This document shows positions 53,818 through 61,693 of a stretch of DNA of 64,000 bases, in pieces. Position 1 is the first letter of the stretch. Each line of letters begins with the position of its first letter. Under the pieces are notes generated by a model. The model worked only from the letters and a program-made list of their open reading frames with translations. It was not told the DNA's origin and did not search any database. Origin of the DNA: Bacillota bacterium (GTDB lineage: Bacteria > Bacillota > UBA4882 > UBA8346); NCBI GenBank assembly GCA_029974635.1, contig JARKQY010000058.1:62001-126000 (forward strand), read 5' to 3'. The translations under genes were made by a program, and so were the position numbers.

Positions 53818-54062
53818 CTTGGCTGTATTTGGGTGATTTGCACATTTTGAGTTAATAATTTATTAATGGTATTTTGCTTGTTAATATCGATGGTGAGGCT
53901 GTATATCCGGTTTTTAACCTTTATTTTCAAATTATAGGGCTTAGCAGTTTCTTCAATTTTGAAATCATTGATCTCCTCCCATTTCCAAAAACCCTCTTTA
54001 GAAAATATCCCCTTTTCCCATATTGTCAGCTTAATCAAGCCTTTTAGCGCAAAAAGAAGCAA
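53814..54062 (-). CDS. Small protein, possibly a truncated DUF5673-like remnant
   Basis: An 82-residue frame with IWEKGIFSKEGFWKWEEIND and LKIKVKNRIYSLTIDINKQN, which look like the C-terminal part of small PH-like (DUF5673-type) proteins that normally carry two N-terminal membrane helices. Those are missing, and an in-frame stop lies about 40 bases upstream. The only starts are TTG with no good RBS. It may be a decayed gene or a genuinely short protein. Confidence 0.4.
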   Translation of the reverse strand: MLLFALKGLIKLTIWEKGIFSKEGFWKWEEINDFKIEETAKPYNLKIKVKNRIYSLTIDINKQNTINKLLTQNVQITQIQPS

Positions 54063-54090
54063 TGTTTTTCGGGAATTGTTTCTGGTTTCC

Positions 54091-54099
54091 TGCTATAAT
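54091..54099 (+). promoter_or_regulatory. Extended -10 promoter of uvrC
   Basis: TGCTATAAT is a consensus extended -10 element about 90 bases upstream of uvrC. No convincing -35 hexamer or LexA box accompanies it. Confidence 0.5.
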
Positions 54100-54187
54100 T
54101 TTTGGATATTTTAATCCGGTCCGGTTTAATGTAAAATGAAAGACAGATGAGACTGAATTCCAACTTATATTTACGGAGTGATTCAAT

Positions 54188-56029
54188 TTGGTGACCCCTG
54201 AGGATTTGAAGATATTGCCGGATAAACCTGGGGTATATTTGATGAAGGATGCGAACGGCAAGATCATCTATGTGGGAAAGGCGATTTCGCTGAAAAACCG
54301 GGTGCGTTCTTATTTTCAGGCCTCCCGGAACCTTTCGCCCCGGATTCAATCCATGGTCAACCTGGTGGATCGGGTGGAATACATTACGACCAATTCGGAA
54401 CTGGAAGCTTTAGTGTTGGAATGCAACTTTATCAAAGAGGAGCATCCTAAATATAACATCCGGATGCGGGATGACAAGCAATATCCGTGGGTGAAAATAA
54501 CCTTTCAGGAGACCTTTCCCCAGGTCTATATCACCCGGAAAATGAAAAAGGACGGCAGCAAGTATTATGGGCCCTATACCAACGTAAGTTCCCTCCGGGA
54601 GACCTTCCGGTTGATCCGGCGGATTTTCCCGTTGCGGAACTGCAAACATGACCTGGACCGGGAGCAGGTGGAGCGGCCATGTCTGAATTATCATATCAAA
54701 CGTTGTTTGGCGCCCTGCGCTGGTGAAGTAACCAAAGAAGCTTATCATGAGATGATTCACCAGGTATGCTTGTTCCTGGAAGGCCGACAGGTGGAATTGC
54801 TGGAAAAGTTGCGCCGGGAGATGAGCGAGGCCGCGGGAAAACGCGAGTATGAAAAGGCGGGGCGATATAGGGATCAGGCGAATGATATTGGTAAAGTATT
54901 GGAAAAGCAGAAAGTGGTATCCGATACGGAGGATGATAGCGATATTTTCGGAATCGCCCAGGATCGTCTGGGCTCGGTGGTGCAGGTGTTCCAGGTGCGG
55001 CAGGGTAAATTGCTGGGCCGGGAGTATTTTTTGCTCTCCGAAGGAGAGGAGACTCCCCGGGAAGAGGTGCTGGAGTCCTTTTTGCCTCAATATTACGACG
55101 GCGCCGGTTTTATTCCCCGGGAGGTCCTCTTGCCGGTTCAACCGGAAGGGCTGCAATTAATTACAGAAATGTTGCGGTCCCAACGCGGGTCCGGAGTGCG
55201 GGTCCGGATTCCCCAAAAGGGGGAGAAGTTTCAACTCGTCGAAATGGCCATGGAGAATGCCAATGTCCTGTTAGAACAGGAACGGACCCAGGAGATGGCT
55301 AAAGAGAACCGGATCCAGGAGATCCTGGGAGAACTGCAAAAGGAATTGCTCCTTGATAGATTGCCGCTCAGAGTTGAAGGGTTTGATATTTCCAATACTC
55401 AAGGCCAGGAAGCGGTGGCCTCCATGGTGGTATTTGAAAACGGGGTTCCCAAAGGGAGTGAGTACCGGCGGTTTAAAATCAAAACCATCGAGGGGCCCAA
55501 CGATTTCGCCATGCTCCAGGAGGCAGTGCGACGACGTTTTACCAAGGGGCTGGCTGAACGGGAAAATGAAGAAGCGGAAGCCGGGAAATTCAGCAAATTT
55601 CCAGACTTATTGTTGATTGACGGCGGTAAAGGCCAGCTTTCGGGAGTCCGGGAGGTCTTGGAGGAGTTGGGTCTGGAGAGTATTCCCACCATCGGTCTGG
55701 CCAAACAAGAAGAAGAGATATTTCTTCCGGAACAGGAAGAACCGCTTCGGTTATCACGGCGGTCCAGTGCCTTAATGTTGCTGCAGCGGGTTAGGGATGA
55801 GGCACACCGCTTTGCCATCACCTATCACAAGAGTTTGAGGGATAAGAAAACCGTTAAGTCCAATCTTGATCAGGTAACCGGAATTGGGCCCAAACGAAAG
55901 CAATTGTTATTGAAAACATTCGGATCGGTCAGACGGATTCAAAACGCAAGCCTTGAAGATTTAATGAAGGTCCCGGGGATTAATGCCAAAATGGCTGAGA
56001 GTATCAAAGCGCAGCTAGAAACGCTATAA
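54188..56029 (+). CDS. uvrC: Excinuclease ABC subunit C
   Basis: Makes both incisions in nucleotide excision repair. The 613-residue protein has the GIY-YIG domain (PGVYLMKD, IIYVGKAISLKNRVRSYF), a UVR motif (KREYEKAGRYRDQAND) that contacts UvrB, the RNase H-like nuclease with FDISNTQGQEAVASM and LLIDGGKGQLSG, and a C-terminal helix-hairpin-helix pair (VTGIGPKRKQLLLKTFG, VPGINAKMAESI). TTG 54188 follows GGAGTGA by seven bases; a GTG next to it is an alternative. It lies 8 kb from uvrBA. Confidence 0.96.
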   Translation: MVTPEDLKILPDKPGVYLMKDANGKIIYVGKAISLKNRVRSYFQASRNLSPRIQSMVNLVDRVEYITTNSELEALVLECNFIKEEHPKYNIRMRDDKQYPWVKITFQETFPQVYITRKMKKDGSKYYGPYTNVSSLRETFRLIRRIFPLRNCKHDLDREQVERPCLNYHIKRCLAPCAGEVTKEAYHEMIHQVCLFLEGRQVELLEKLRREMSEAAGKREYEKAGRYRDQANDIGKVLEKQKVVSDTEDDSDIFGIAQDRLGSVVQVFQVRQGKLLGREYFLLSEGEETPREEVLESFLPQYYDGAGFIPREVLLPVQPEGLQLITEMLRSQRGSGVRVRIPQKGEKFQLVEMAMENANVLLEQERTQEMAKENRIQEILGELQKELLLDRLPLRVEGFDISNTQGQEAVASMVVFENGVPKGSEYRRFKIKTIEGPNDFAMLQEAVRRRFTKGLAERENEEAEAGKFSKFPDLLLIDGGKGQLSGVREVLEELGLESIPTIGLAKQEEEIFLPEQEEPLRLSRRSSALMLLQRVRDEAHRFAITYHKSLRDKKTVKSNLDQVTGIGPKRKQLLLKTFGSVRRIQNASLEDLMKVPGINAKMAESIKAQLETL

Positions 56030-56103
56030 TTGAGAATAACTAAAATTGACAAATAGAGATTATTCTGGAACAAGAATTAAGGAATTTGCCGATTTATCCG
56101 GTG

Positions 56104-56191
56104 CGCCGTGAAAAGCGGCGTCTTGCGTTGCCGCTCGGTCCCTTTGCGTCCCAAGGGACGCGACGTACATTGAGTACGTTTGCGGTAGCGC
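56104..56191. repeat. GC-rich multi-hairpin element
   Basis: Inside the spacer after uvrC, GCGTTGCCGC (56125-56134) can pair with GCGGTAGCGC (56182-56191) over ten positions with two wobbles. This encloses two perfect hairpins, GCGTCCCAAGGGACGC (56146-56161) and ACGTACATTGAGTACGT (56163-56179). A further CGCCG/CGGCG hairpin lies just upstream (56104-56120). The composition is much richer in GC than the flanks. It could be a structured RNA or a dispersed palindromic repeat. Confidence 0.55.
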
Positions 56192-56279
56192 CGGACTGCA
56201 TAGTCGGGGGTTATATGTTGGTTTCGCTGTGTTCGTAGTTGTTTGCCCAGCTTTATTGCTTAAACATCTTATAGTTCAT

Positions 56280-56759
56280 TCATTTTATAAATGTTTCCCG
56301 GATGACGCTGTCCACATTGGGTTCAAAAAAGCGGTGCTGGTGGTCGTGAGGTTCATGATTCATCTGCAGGGCAATCTTTGCTTCCTTCCGGAAGACTACC
56401 GGTAAAAAGACCGGAATCATCCATACCAACGCCAGGAAAATAATCAGGGCAAACCCGCCCCAAAATTTATGCTTGCCGATATCCAGAAAGTATATCGCAA
56501 TGCCAAATGAAATTGGCAGCAATGCCAGACCCAGGGAGTTTATCCGTTTTAAGCGGACGGCATTCTTGCTGTAGATGGTTAAAAATATATTTTTGCCGCA
56601 GGTTTCACAAGTTAATTTATCATAAGTCACTCCGTTGACCGGTCTTTCGATGGTCAGCGGTTTCAGGTGGTAGAATGTTTTATTGCGGACTTGTCCGGCG
56701 CGATATACCACATCGTCTTTGGGATTCAAACAGCCAACCTTCAATGAAATATAATCCAT
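56280..56759 (-). CDS. Membrane protein with a CxxC motif
   Basis: A 159-residue protein: a soluble N-terminal part of about 70 residues with LTCETCGKN, then two adjacent membrane helices (about 75-93 and 100-123), and a His-rich C-terminal tail (HEPHDHQH). The CxxC and histidines could bind metal. No family is recognised. Its downstream end abuts the multi-hairpin element. Confidence 0.65.
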   Translation of the reverse strand: MDYISLKVGCLNPKDDVVYRAGQVRNKTFYHLKPLTIERPVNGVTYDKLTCETCGKNIFLTIYSKNAVRLKRINSLGLALLPISFGIAIYFLDIGKHKFWGGFALIIFLALVWMIPVFLPVVFRKEAKIALQMNHEPHDHQHRFFEPNVDSVIRETFIK

Positions 56760-56978
56760 TTATCCACCCTCCCGGCCACGCGCAAACTGTATAGTTTTTG
56801 AGCAAATAAATACTTATTTTAATTATACAATAATTTGTTGGAATTGGAAACCCATCCGGGCGGAGCTTTATTTGTAAATGAATGGAACATCATGGATTGA
56901 ATTTTATCTCCCAATGCTTTATACTTTTAAAGGGATTAACCGGTTTTTTTATTCTTTGATTCCGGTTCATCCAGTTGA

Positions 56979-56999
56979 GAAGTTGCTTGCCGGATTCAT
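56979..56999. repeat. 21-bp repeat, copy 1
   Basis: This segment shares 19 of 21 positions with 61574-61594, including the block CTTGCCGGATTCAT. It lies about 40 bases upstream of a HAD gene. A gapped form (CTTGCCGAACCGGATTCAT, minus strand) occurs at 3366-3384 inside the two-hairpin repeat. Confidence 0.45.
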
Positions 57000-57038
57000 G
57001 TTGAATATATCCAAAAAACTTGAAGGGAAGATACCGTG

Positions 57039-57851
57039 ATGATCCGTTGTATTGCCATAGATTTGGATGATACCTTGCTGCAGGACGATTTATCAATATC
57101 CGTGGCGGATGAAAATGCGGTGCGACGAGCAATTGAACATGGCGTCAAAATTGTTCTGGCTTCCGGCCGGATGCTGGAATCCATGCAGCCTTACATCCGG
57201 AAGCTAGGAATTGACTTACCCGTAATCGCTTATAACGGGGCTGTTATCCAGGAGCCTTTATCCGGAAAAACTCTATATTGTCACCCCGTGCCGCAGGAGT
57301 TGGCGGCCCGGGTGATCCCGATCTTTCAGGCGGCCAATATCCATTTGAATCTGTATTTACATGGCCGTTTGTACATCAGGGATAAAACGAAGTGGAGCGA
57401 ACAATATGCGGCCAGTGCGGGGGTAACTCCGCATCCGGCGGGTGATTTATTGAAAATCTTGACAGATTCTCCTCCAAAATTACTGGGGATTGCCGAACCG
57501 GATGAAATCAACAGGATGCATCAATATCTGCAACAGGAATTTGCAGCCGTATTGGATTTCACCAAATCAAAACCGAACTACCTGGAAATCTTGGCAGCCG
57601 GTGTATCCAAAGGGCGAGCGCTGGAATTTTTGGCCCGGAAATGGGGTTACGAACCAAATCAAATCATGGCCATCGGAGATGCGCCCAACGACCTTTCCAT
57701 GATTTCCTGGGCCGGGATGGGAGTCGCCATTGGAAACGCGATTGATGCAGTGAAACAACAGGCCGATTTGATTGTTAGCGATAACAATCATCACGGGGTT
57801 GCCGAGGCCATAGATCAGGTTCTTACAGGAACAGTCCATATTACAGGATAG
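57039..57851 (+). CDS. Cof-type HAD-IIB phosphatase
   Basis: A cytoplasmic haloacid-dehalogenase phosphatase of about 270 residues. Motif I IAIDLDDTLLQ contains the nucleophile Asp, VLASGRM is motif II, and IMAIGDAPNDLSMISWAGMGVAIGNA gives motifs III and IV. Sugar phosphates are typical substrates, but the specific one is unknown. ATG 57039 is preferred to the GTG just before it. Confidence 0.9.
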   Translation: MIRCIAIDLDDTLLQDDLSISVADENAVRRAIEHGVKIVLASGRMLESMQPYIRKLGIDLPVIAYNGAVIQEPLSGKTLYCHPVPQELAARVIPIFQAANIHLNLYLHGRLYIRDKTKWSEQYAASAGVTPHPAGDLLKILTDSPPKLLGIAEPDEINRMHQYLQQEFAAVLDFTKSKPNYLEILAAGVSKGRALEFLARKWGYEPNQIMAIGDAPNDLSMISWAGMGVAIGNAIDAVKQQADLIVSDNNHHGVAEAIDQVLTGTVHITG

Positions 57852-57975
57852 TTATTCACCCTGAATTATCGTAGATAATTTTTAAAATAAAGCTGCACTT
57901 TATTAAAGTAGGGCCAAGCAAAGAACGAGGAGCATTTTACTTGGAATATATTCTAAGATATAGAAAGGATTTCTC

Positions 57976-58605
57976 ATGTATTATGATGTTTCATTGACCT
58001 ATGAACCGGAAATGGTTGTTTATCCCGGTGATACTCCGTTCGAGACCCGTGAAATCATGAATATTTCAGATGGCGATGTCTGCAACCTGTCGGCATACTC
58101 ATTTGGATCGCATACTGGTACTCATATTGACGCCCCCAGGCATTTTTTTGCTGAAGGGTTAACGGTGGATCAAATTCCGGCGGATTATTTCATCGGTAAA
58201 GCCAGGGTTTGCGAAGTTCTGGACACAGATATTATCGGCGCGGCGGAACTTACCAAATTCGGAATTCAAAAAGGGGAGATCGTTCTTTTAAAAACCCGGA
58301 ATTCCAATTTGTTAACCCAAAAAATATTTAGCCCGGAGTATGCTTATTTAACACCGGAAGCGGCCCGGTATTTGGGTGAAGCCGGAGTCCGGATCTTGGG
58401 GTTCGATTATTATTCGGTTGAAAAGATTACCAGCCGGGACTTTGAAGTACACCGGATTTTACTTGGTAATGATATTATCATTATCGAAGGGCTTTCGCTG
58501 AGTGTTGTTAAACCGGGGATCTATAATATGATTGGGCTGCCGTTGAAGATTAAAAATGGAAACGGCAGCCCGATTCGCGTTTTGTTAGAAGACCTATTGC
58601 TTTAA
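57976..58605 (+). CDS. Cyclase-family protein (kynurenine formamidase-like)
   Basis: A 209-residue metal-dependent hydrolase of the cyclase/KynB superfamily. The zinc motif HTGTHIDAPRH (His46, His50, Asp52, His56) and LLKTRNS, LGFDYYSVE and LLGNDIIIIEGLSL are clear. Members hydrolyse formylkynurenine or other amides; the substrate here is open, and no tryptophan-degradation genes are nearby. It is about 120 bases after the HAD gene on the same strand. Confidence 0.88.
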   Translation: MYYDVSLTYEPEMVVYPGDTPFETREIMNISDGDVCNLSAYSFGSHTGTHIDAPRHFFAEGLTVDQIPADYFIGKARVCEVLDTDIIGAAELTKFGIQKGEIVLLKTRNSNLLTQKIFSPEYAYLTPEAARYLGEAGVRILGFDYYSVEKITSRDFEVHRILLGNDIIIIEGLSLSVVKPGIYNMIGLPLKIKNGNGSPIRVLLEDLLL

Positions 58606-58612
58606 CTTGAAT

Positions 58613-58690
58613 TCCGCAAATTTTCTAAGCGTGATTCGATGCAACTGTAATTCAACGTCCTCAGGGATGTTACGAATCAATGCTCAAACT
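58613..58690. repeat. Two-hairpin dispersed repeat, copy 2
   Basis: TTTTCTAAGCGTGATT and the hairpin AACGTCCTCAGGGATGTT (58654-58671) match copy 1 at 3385-3450. The changes within the stem (C to T, C to T) leave G-U wobbles, so the fold is kept. It sits in the convergent space between the cyclase-family gene and a CotF-like gene. Confidence 0.55.
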
Positions 58691-58956
58691 GTAGCGGTCT
58701 GGGATATTGACTGTTCTAAAAATTGGTTAATAGTTGAAATATCCTGATTAGGGGCCGGCGGCGCCGGAATATAGAAATTTTTCGTTTGCGCATATTGCCC
58801 GATGAGTTGTTGCGATTGCTCGCATTGATTACGTATTTGCAATATAGCTTGGCGTAAAGCCGTGTTGCTGATTTCGGTAGCGGCTTGAGTCAACGCTACC
58901 GTACCTGTTTTGGTTATTTTCAGCAAGTCCAGGGTCATTTCACGATCAGTATACAT
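58684..58956 (-). CDS. CotF-like spore coat protein
   Basis: A 90-residue mostly helical protein, MYTDREMTLDLLKITKTGT near the start and LRQAILQIRNQCEQSQQLIG in the middle, matching the general pattern of CotF-like coat proteins. The ATG at 58956, seven bases after GGAGG, is the start; in-frame upstream ATGs would add residues with no RBS. It follows the gene at 59061-59249 on the same strand and probably shares its transcript. A role in the spore coat is inferred from the family look. Confidence 0.68.
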   Translation of the reverse strand: MYTDREMTLDLLKITKTGTVALTQAATEISNTALRQAILQIRNQCEQSQQLIGQYAQTKNFYIPAPPAPNQDISTINQFLEQSISQTATV

Positions 58957-59060
58957 AACTGTTCCTCCATTCATCGATTGACTGCCCAAATGGCTATCGT
59001 CCAGAGGTCTTCACTGGTTGTAGCTAAATGTGGATTCTTCATACAGGCTCCCGGTATTAA

Positions 59061-59249
59061 TCAGGATTTTAAAAATCCAATGAGATTTCTGGCGTTATTG
59101 GCCGATTTTTGGGCTTCTTGGCTCAGGATGCTCTGTAACTGTGAATCACGGCAGTTTTGAGCATAGAGTTGTAATTTTTTGGAATTCACATCCTCCGTTG
59201 CGACCAATTCCTTGATGGTATTTAATTCCATTTGAGTTAATTGCGGCAT
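59061..59249 (-). CDS. Small CotF-like coat protein
   Basis: A 62-residue helical protein starting MPQLTQMELNTIKELVATED, with KKLQLYAQNCRDSQLQSIL and EAQKSANNARNLIGFL. These are the two-helix features of small spore coat F-like proteins found in pairs in clostridial genomes. ATG 59249 follows a GGGGGTGA-type RBS. It is the first of two adjacent coat-like genes. Expression in the mother cell late in sporulation would be expected; no such promoter was identified. Confidence 0.68.
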   Translation of the reverse strand: MPQLTQMELNTIKELVATEDVNSKKLQLYAQNCRDSQLQSILSQEAQKSANNARNLIGFLKS

Positions 59250-59647
59250 CGATTCACCCCCTATTTAGTTTTGATTTTACTTGCCAGTAGGTAGTATTTG
59301 AGGATAGAGTCATTTAAATACATTTTTCTTTATTAATCCATTATAAGCCGGAGAGGAGGGTTTCAGATTTATGGCAGGAAAAAATAAAAAAATGTCGAAT
59401 ATAATTTATCAAAATTGAAATTTTCATATTTCCCATTTTGTTTCTCATTCATGCTTAATCATCTGAAATGATGGTACATAACTGTTATACCCGGATGTTT
59501 TCGGTTTATTAGTTGATGGAGGGTATTCATAGTACCACCAAATATTCGAAAGAAGCGGAATGACTACGGAGGTGATTTCCCGAATTTATTTTGGTATCCC
59601 ATGAAAAAAATGGATAAAAATTATTTAAATTTTTAGGAGGTTGCTTT
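59250..59647. other. Spacer with a possible 15-residue peptide frame
   Basis: The 398-base divergent spacer upstream of the MsmX-type gene holds no normal gene. An ATG at 59371 after GAGGAGGG begins a 15-residue frame (MAGKNKKMSNIIYQN) ending at 59418. A GGAGGTGA at 59571-59578 leads to no plausible frame. Promoters were not placed. Confidence 0.3.
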
Positions 59648-60751
59648 ATGGCAAAAGTTGTTCTGGAGCATGTTTACAAGAGATTTCCCGGTGGCGTAAC
59701 TGCTGTTAAAGATGCCACATTAGAAATTAAAGATAAGGAATTTATCGTATTTGTCGGGCCTTCCGGATGTGGAAAAACCACTTCATTAAGGATGGTAGCG
59801 GGATTGGAGGATATTTCCGAAGGAAATATCTATATCGGAGATACATTGGTTAATAATGTTCCTCCTAAAGATCGCGATATCGCCATGGTTTTCCAGAATT
59901 ACGCCCTCTATCCTCATATGGATGTATATAATAATATGGCTTTTGGACTGAAACTCCGGAAATTTCCCAAGAGTGAAATCGACCGCCGGGTGAAAGAAAC
60001 CGCGAAAATTCTTGGTATTGAAAACCTGCTTGACCGGAAACCCAAGGCGCTCTCCGGTGGACAAAGACAACGGGTTGCCTTGGGACGGGCAATTGTGCGG
60101 GAACCTAAAGTTTTCTTAATGGATGAGCCGCTTTCCAACCTTGACGCCAAATTACGGGTACAAACCCGGGCGGAAATCAGCAAGCTCCATAATCGCTTAC
60201 AAACCACAATTATCTATGTTACTCATGACCAGATCGAGGCCATGACCATGGGCGACCGGATGGTCGTTATGAAAGACGGAATTATCCAACAAGTCGGATC
60301 GCCTTTGGATGTTTACGATAATCCCAATAACGTATTTGTAGCCGGATTTATCGGTAACCCGCCCATGAACTTCCTGGATGGGGTTGTCAAAGAAGATGGC
60401 GGTAAAATCGTGGTTGATATGGGTCCGTTTAAGATCAGCATTCCCGAGGGGAAATTCAAACATATCCGTCAGTACATTAATAAACAGGTTGTATTCGGTA
60501 TCCGGCCTCAGGCTATTAATGACCGGACAACGCTTCCCAACGCCAAGGAAGATGAAATCATCACTGGTTTAGTGGATGTCTCCGAGCTTATCGGTTCCGA
60601 AGTCTACCTCTATATGTCCATCGGTGAACATTCGTTTACGGCCTGTGTCGAATCTCATACAAATGCCAAAGACGGCGAAAAACACCAAGTTGTGTTTGAC
60701 AGTAATAAAATTCACCTCTTTGATAAAGACACTGAAAAAGCCATTGTTTAA
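59648..60751 (+). CDS. Carbohydrate ABC transporter ATPase, MsmX/UgpC type
   Basis: A 367-residue ATPase of the MalK-like class that can serve several sugar transporters. It has Walker A GPSGCGKTTSLRM, Q-loop MVFQNYALYPHM, signature LSGGQRQRVALGRAI, Walker B VFLMDEPLSNLDAK, the H-loop YVTHDQIEAMTM, and a C-terminal OB-like regulatory (TOBE) domain. There are no permease or binding-protein genes next to it, as for MsmX in Bacillus, which energises several systems. RBS AGGAGG; a strong terminator follows. Confidence 0.94.
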   Translation: MAKVVLEHVYKRFPGGVTAVKDATLEIKDKEFIVFVGPSGCGKTTSLRMVAGLEDISEGNIYIGDTLVNNVPPKDRDIAMVFQNYALYPHMDVYNNMAFGLKLRKFPKSEIDRRVKETAKILGIENLLDRKPKALSGGQRQRVALGRAIVREPKVFLMDEPLSNLDAKLRVQTRAEISKLHNRLQTTIIYVTHDQIEAMTMGDRMVVMKDGIIQQVGSPLDVYDNPNNVFVAGFIGNPPMNFLDGVVKEDGGKIVVDMGPFKISIPEGKFKHIRQYINKQVVFGIRPQAINDRTTLPNAKEDEIITGLVDVSELIGSEVYLYMSIGEHSFTACVESHTNAKDGEKHQVVFDSNKIHLFDKDTEKAIV

Positions 60752-60766
60752 TTGTTGTAAAAATGG

Positions 60767-60799
60767 AAAGGTCCCGCCCACCGGCGGGACCTTTTTGTA
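60767..60799 (+). terminator. Terminator of the MsmX-type gene
   Basis: AAAGGTCCCGCC pairs perfectly with GGCGGGACCTTT, followed by TTGTAT; a strong hairpin that may also act on the convergent transcript. Confidence 0.9.
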
Positions 60800-60849
60800 T
60801 TTATGGCAAAAGCGTGTTATAATAACCATAATCAAATTGTAAAGGTTAT

Positions 60850-61503
60850 TTATAACGGACTTATGGGTTCGTGAACCGGGGAATAAACAGCATTTGAAGG
60901 TAATGGAAGTTTAATTTTTTCAATCTCCTTTTTCAAACCCTGGCTGATAATATTTGCCATTTTCATAACCAGACTTAGTCGCGTATTTTGTAATACCATA
61001 TATTCCATGAATCCTCCAACGTTAACAATACCAACAATTTGAATATTACCAACATTAGGAAGATCTTTGTTTACACCAGTTCCGGGTTGTAATGGGCCTT
61101 CCTTAATCCGGATAAAACCGACGCTTTCGGAACGCCCCAGACAAGCATCAATGGCAATAATAAACGGTTGGTTATCTTCATATTTTATATTGATTTCATC
61201 CAAGATTTCTTGAAGATTGACGGCATGAACCGGTTCATCCAGCGTGCCGTAGACTGCGGCGCCAGGAATATTCAAATCTTGCAATTTGCTTCCAACTAAT
61301 GGGCCCAGGCTGTCGCCGGTGGAGCGGTCGGTTCCGATACAGAGAATTATCAAGGGTGATGCGGTGTTATATAATTGAACCAGAAATAAGCCCAAATTTG
61401 ATCCGAAAATAGTCTCGGCAGACGGGTGTTCAACGTGGACGCGGGCGTCAAAATTCAATAATTCGTTTTTAGCGGTATTCTTTTTGATTAATGGATTCCA
61501 CAC
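60850..61503 (-). CDS. yyaC: Spore protein YyaC
   Basis: A 217-residue protein of the YyaC family, related to the hydrogenase-maturation/germination protease fold. IILCIGTDRSTGDSLGPLVG, FIIAIDACLGRSESVG and IVGIVNVGGFMEYMVLQNTRL are the usual conserved blocks, with acidic residues in GTDRSTGD and AIDAC. Its role in sporulation is known only genetically. GTG 61503 lies eight to nine bases after AAGGGGGA. It is convergent with the MsmX-type gene. Confidence 0.88.
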   Translation of the reverse strand: MWNPLIKKNTAKNELLNFDARVHVEHPSAETIFGSNLGLFLVQLYNTASPLIILCIGTDRSTGDSLGPLVGSKLQDLNIPGAAVYGTLDEPVHAVNLQEILDEINIKYEDNQPFIIAIDACLGRSESVGFIRIKEGPLQPGTGVNKDLPNVGNIQIVGIVNVGGFMEYMVLQNTRLSLVMKMANIISQGLKKEIEKIKLPLPSNAVYSPVHEPISPL

Positions 61504-61573
61504 GCGTAGATTCCCCCTTGACAGAATATTCTATTTTATGCGTGCCCGCTAAAGAATATACATCAGCAATTTG

Positions 61574-61594
61574 GAAGCTACTTGCCGGATTCAT
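61574..61594. repeat. 21-bp repeat, copy 2
   Basis: Same motif as 56979-56999 with two transitions. It lies about 100 bases upstream of the VanW-family gene and 70 bases upstream of yyaC, in the divergent space between them. Confidence 0.45.
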
Positions 61595-61693
61595 CTTAAA
61601 AAAATGGGGAAATCAAATTTATTTATTGCATATCTTTATATTAAGATCATTATAAATTATTGTTTTTATTTATAATTTAAATGGGGGATCGGG

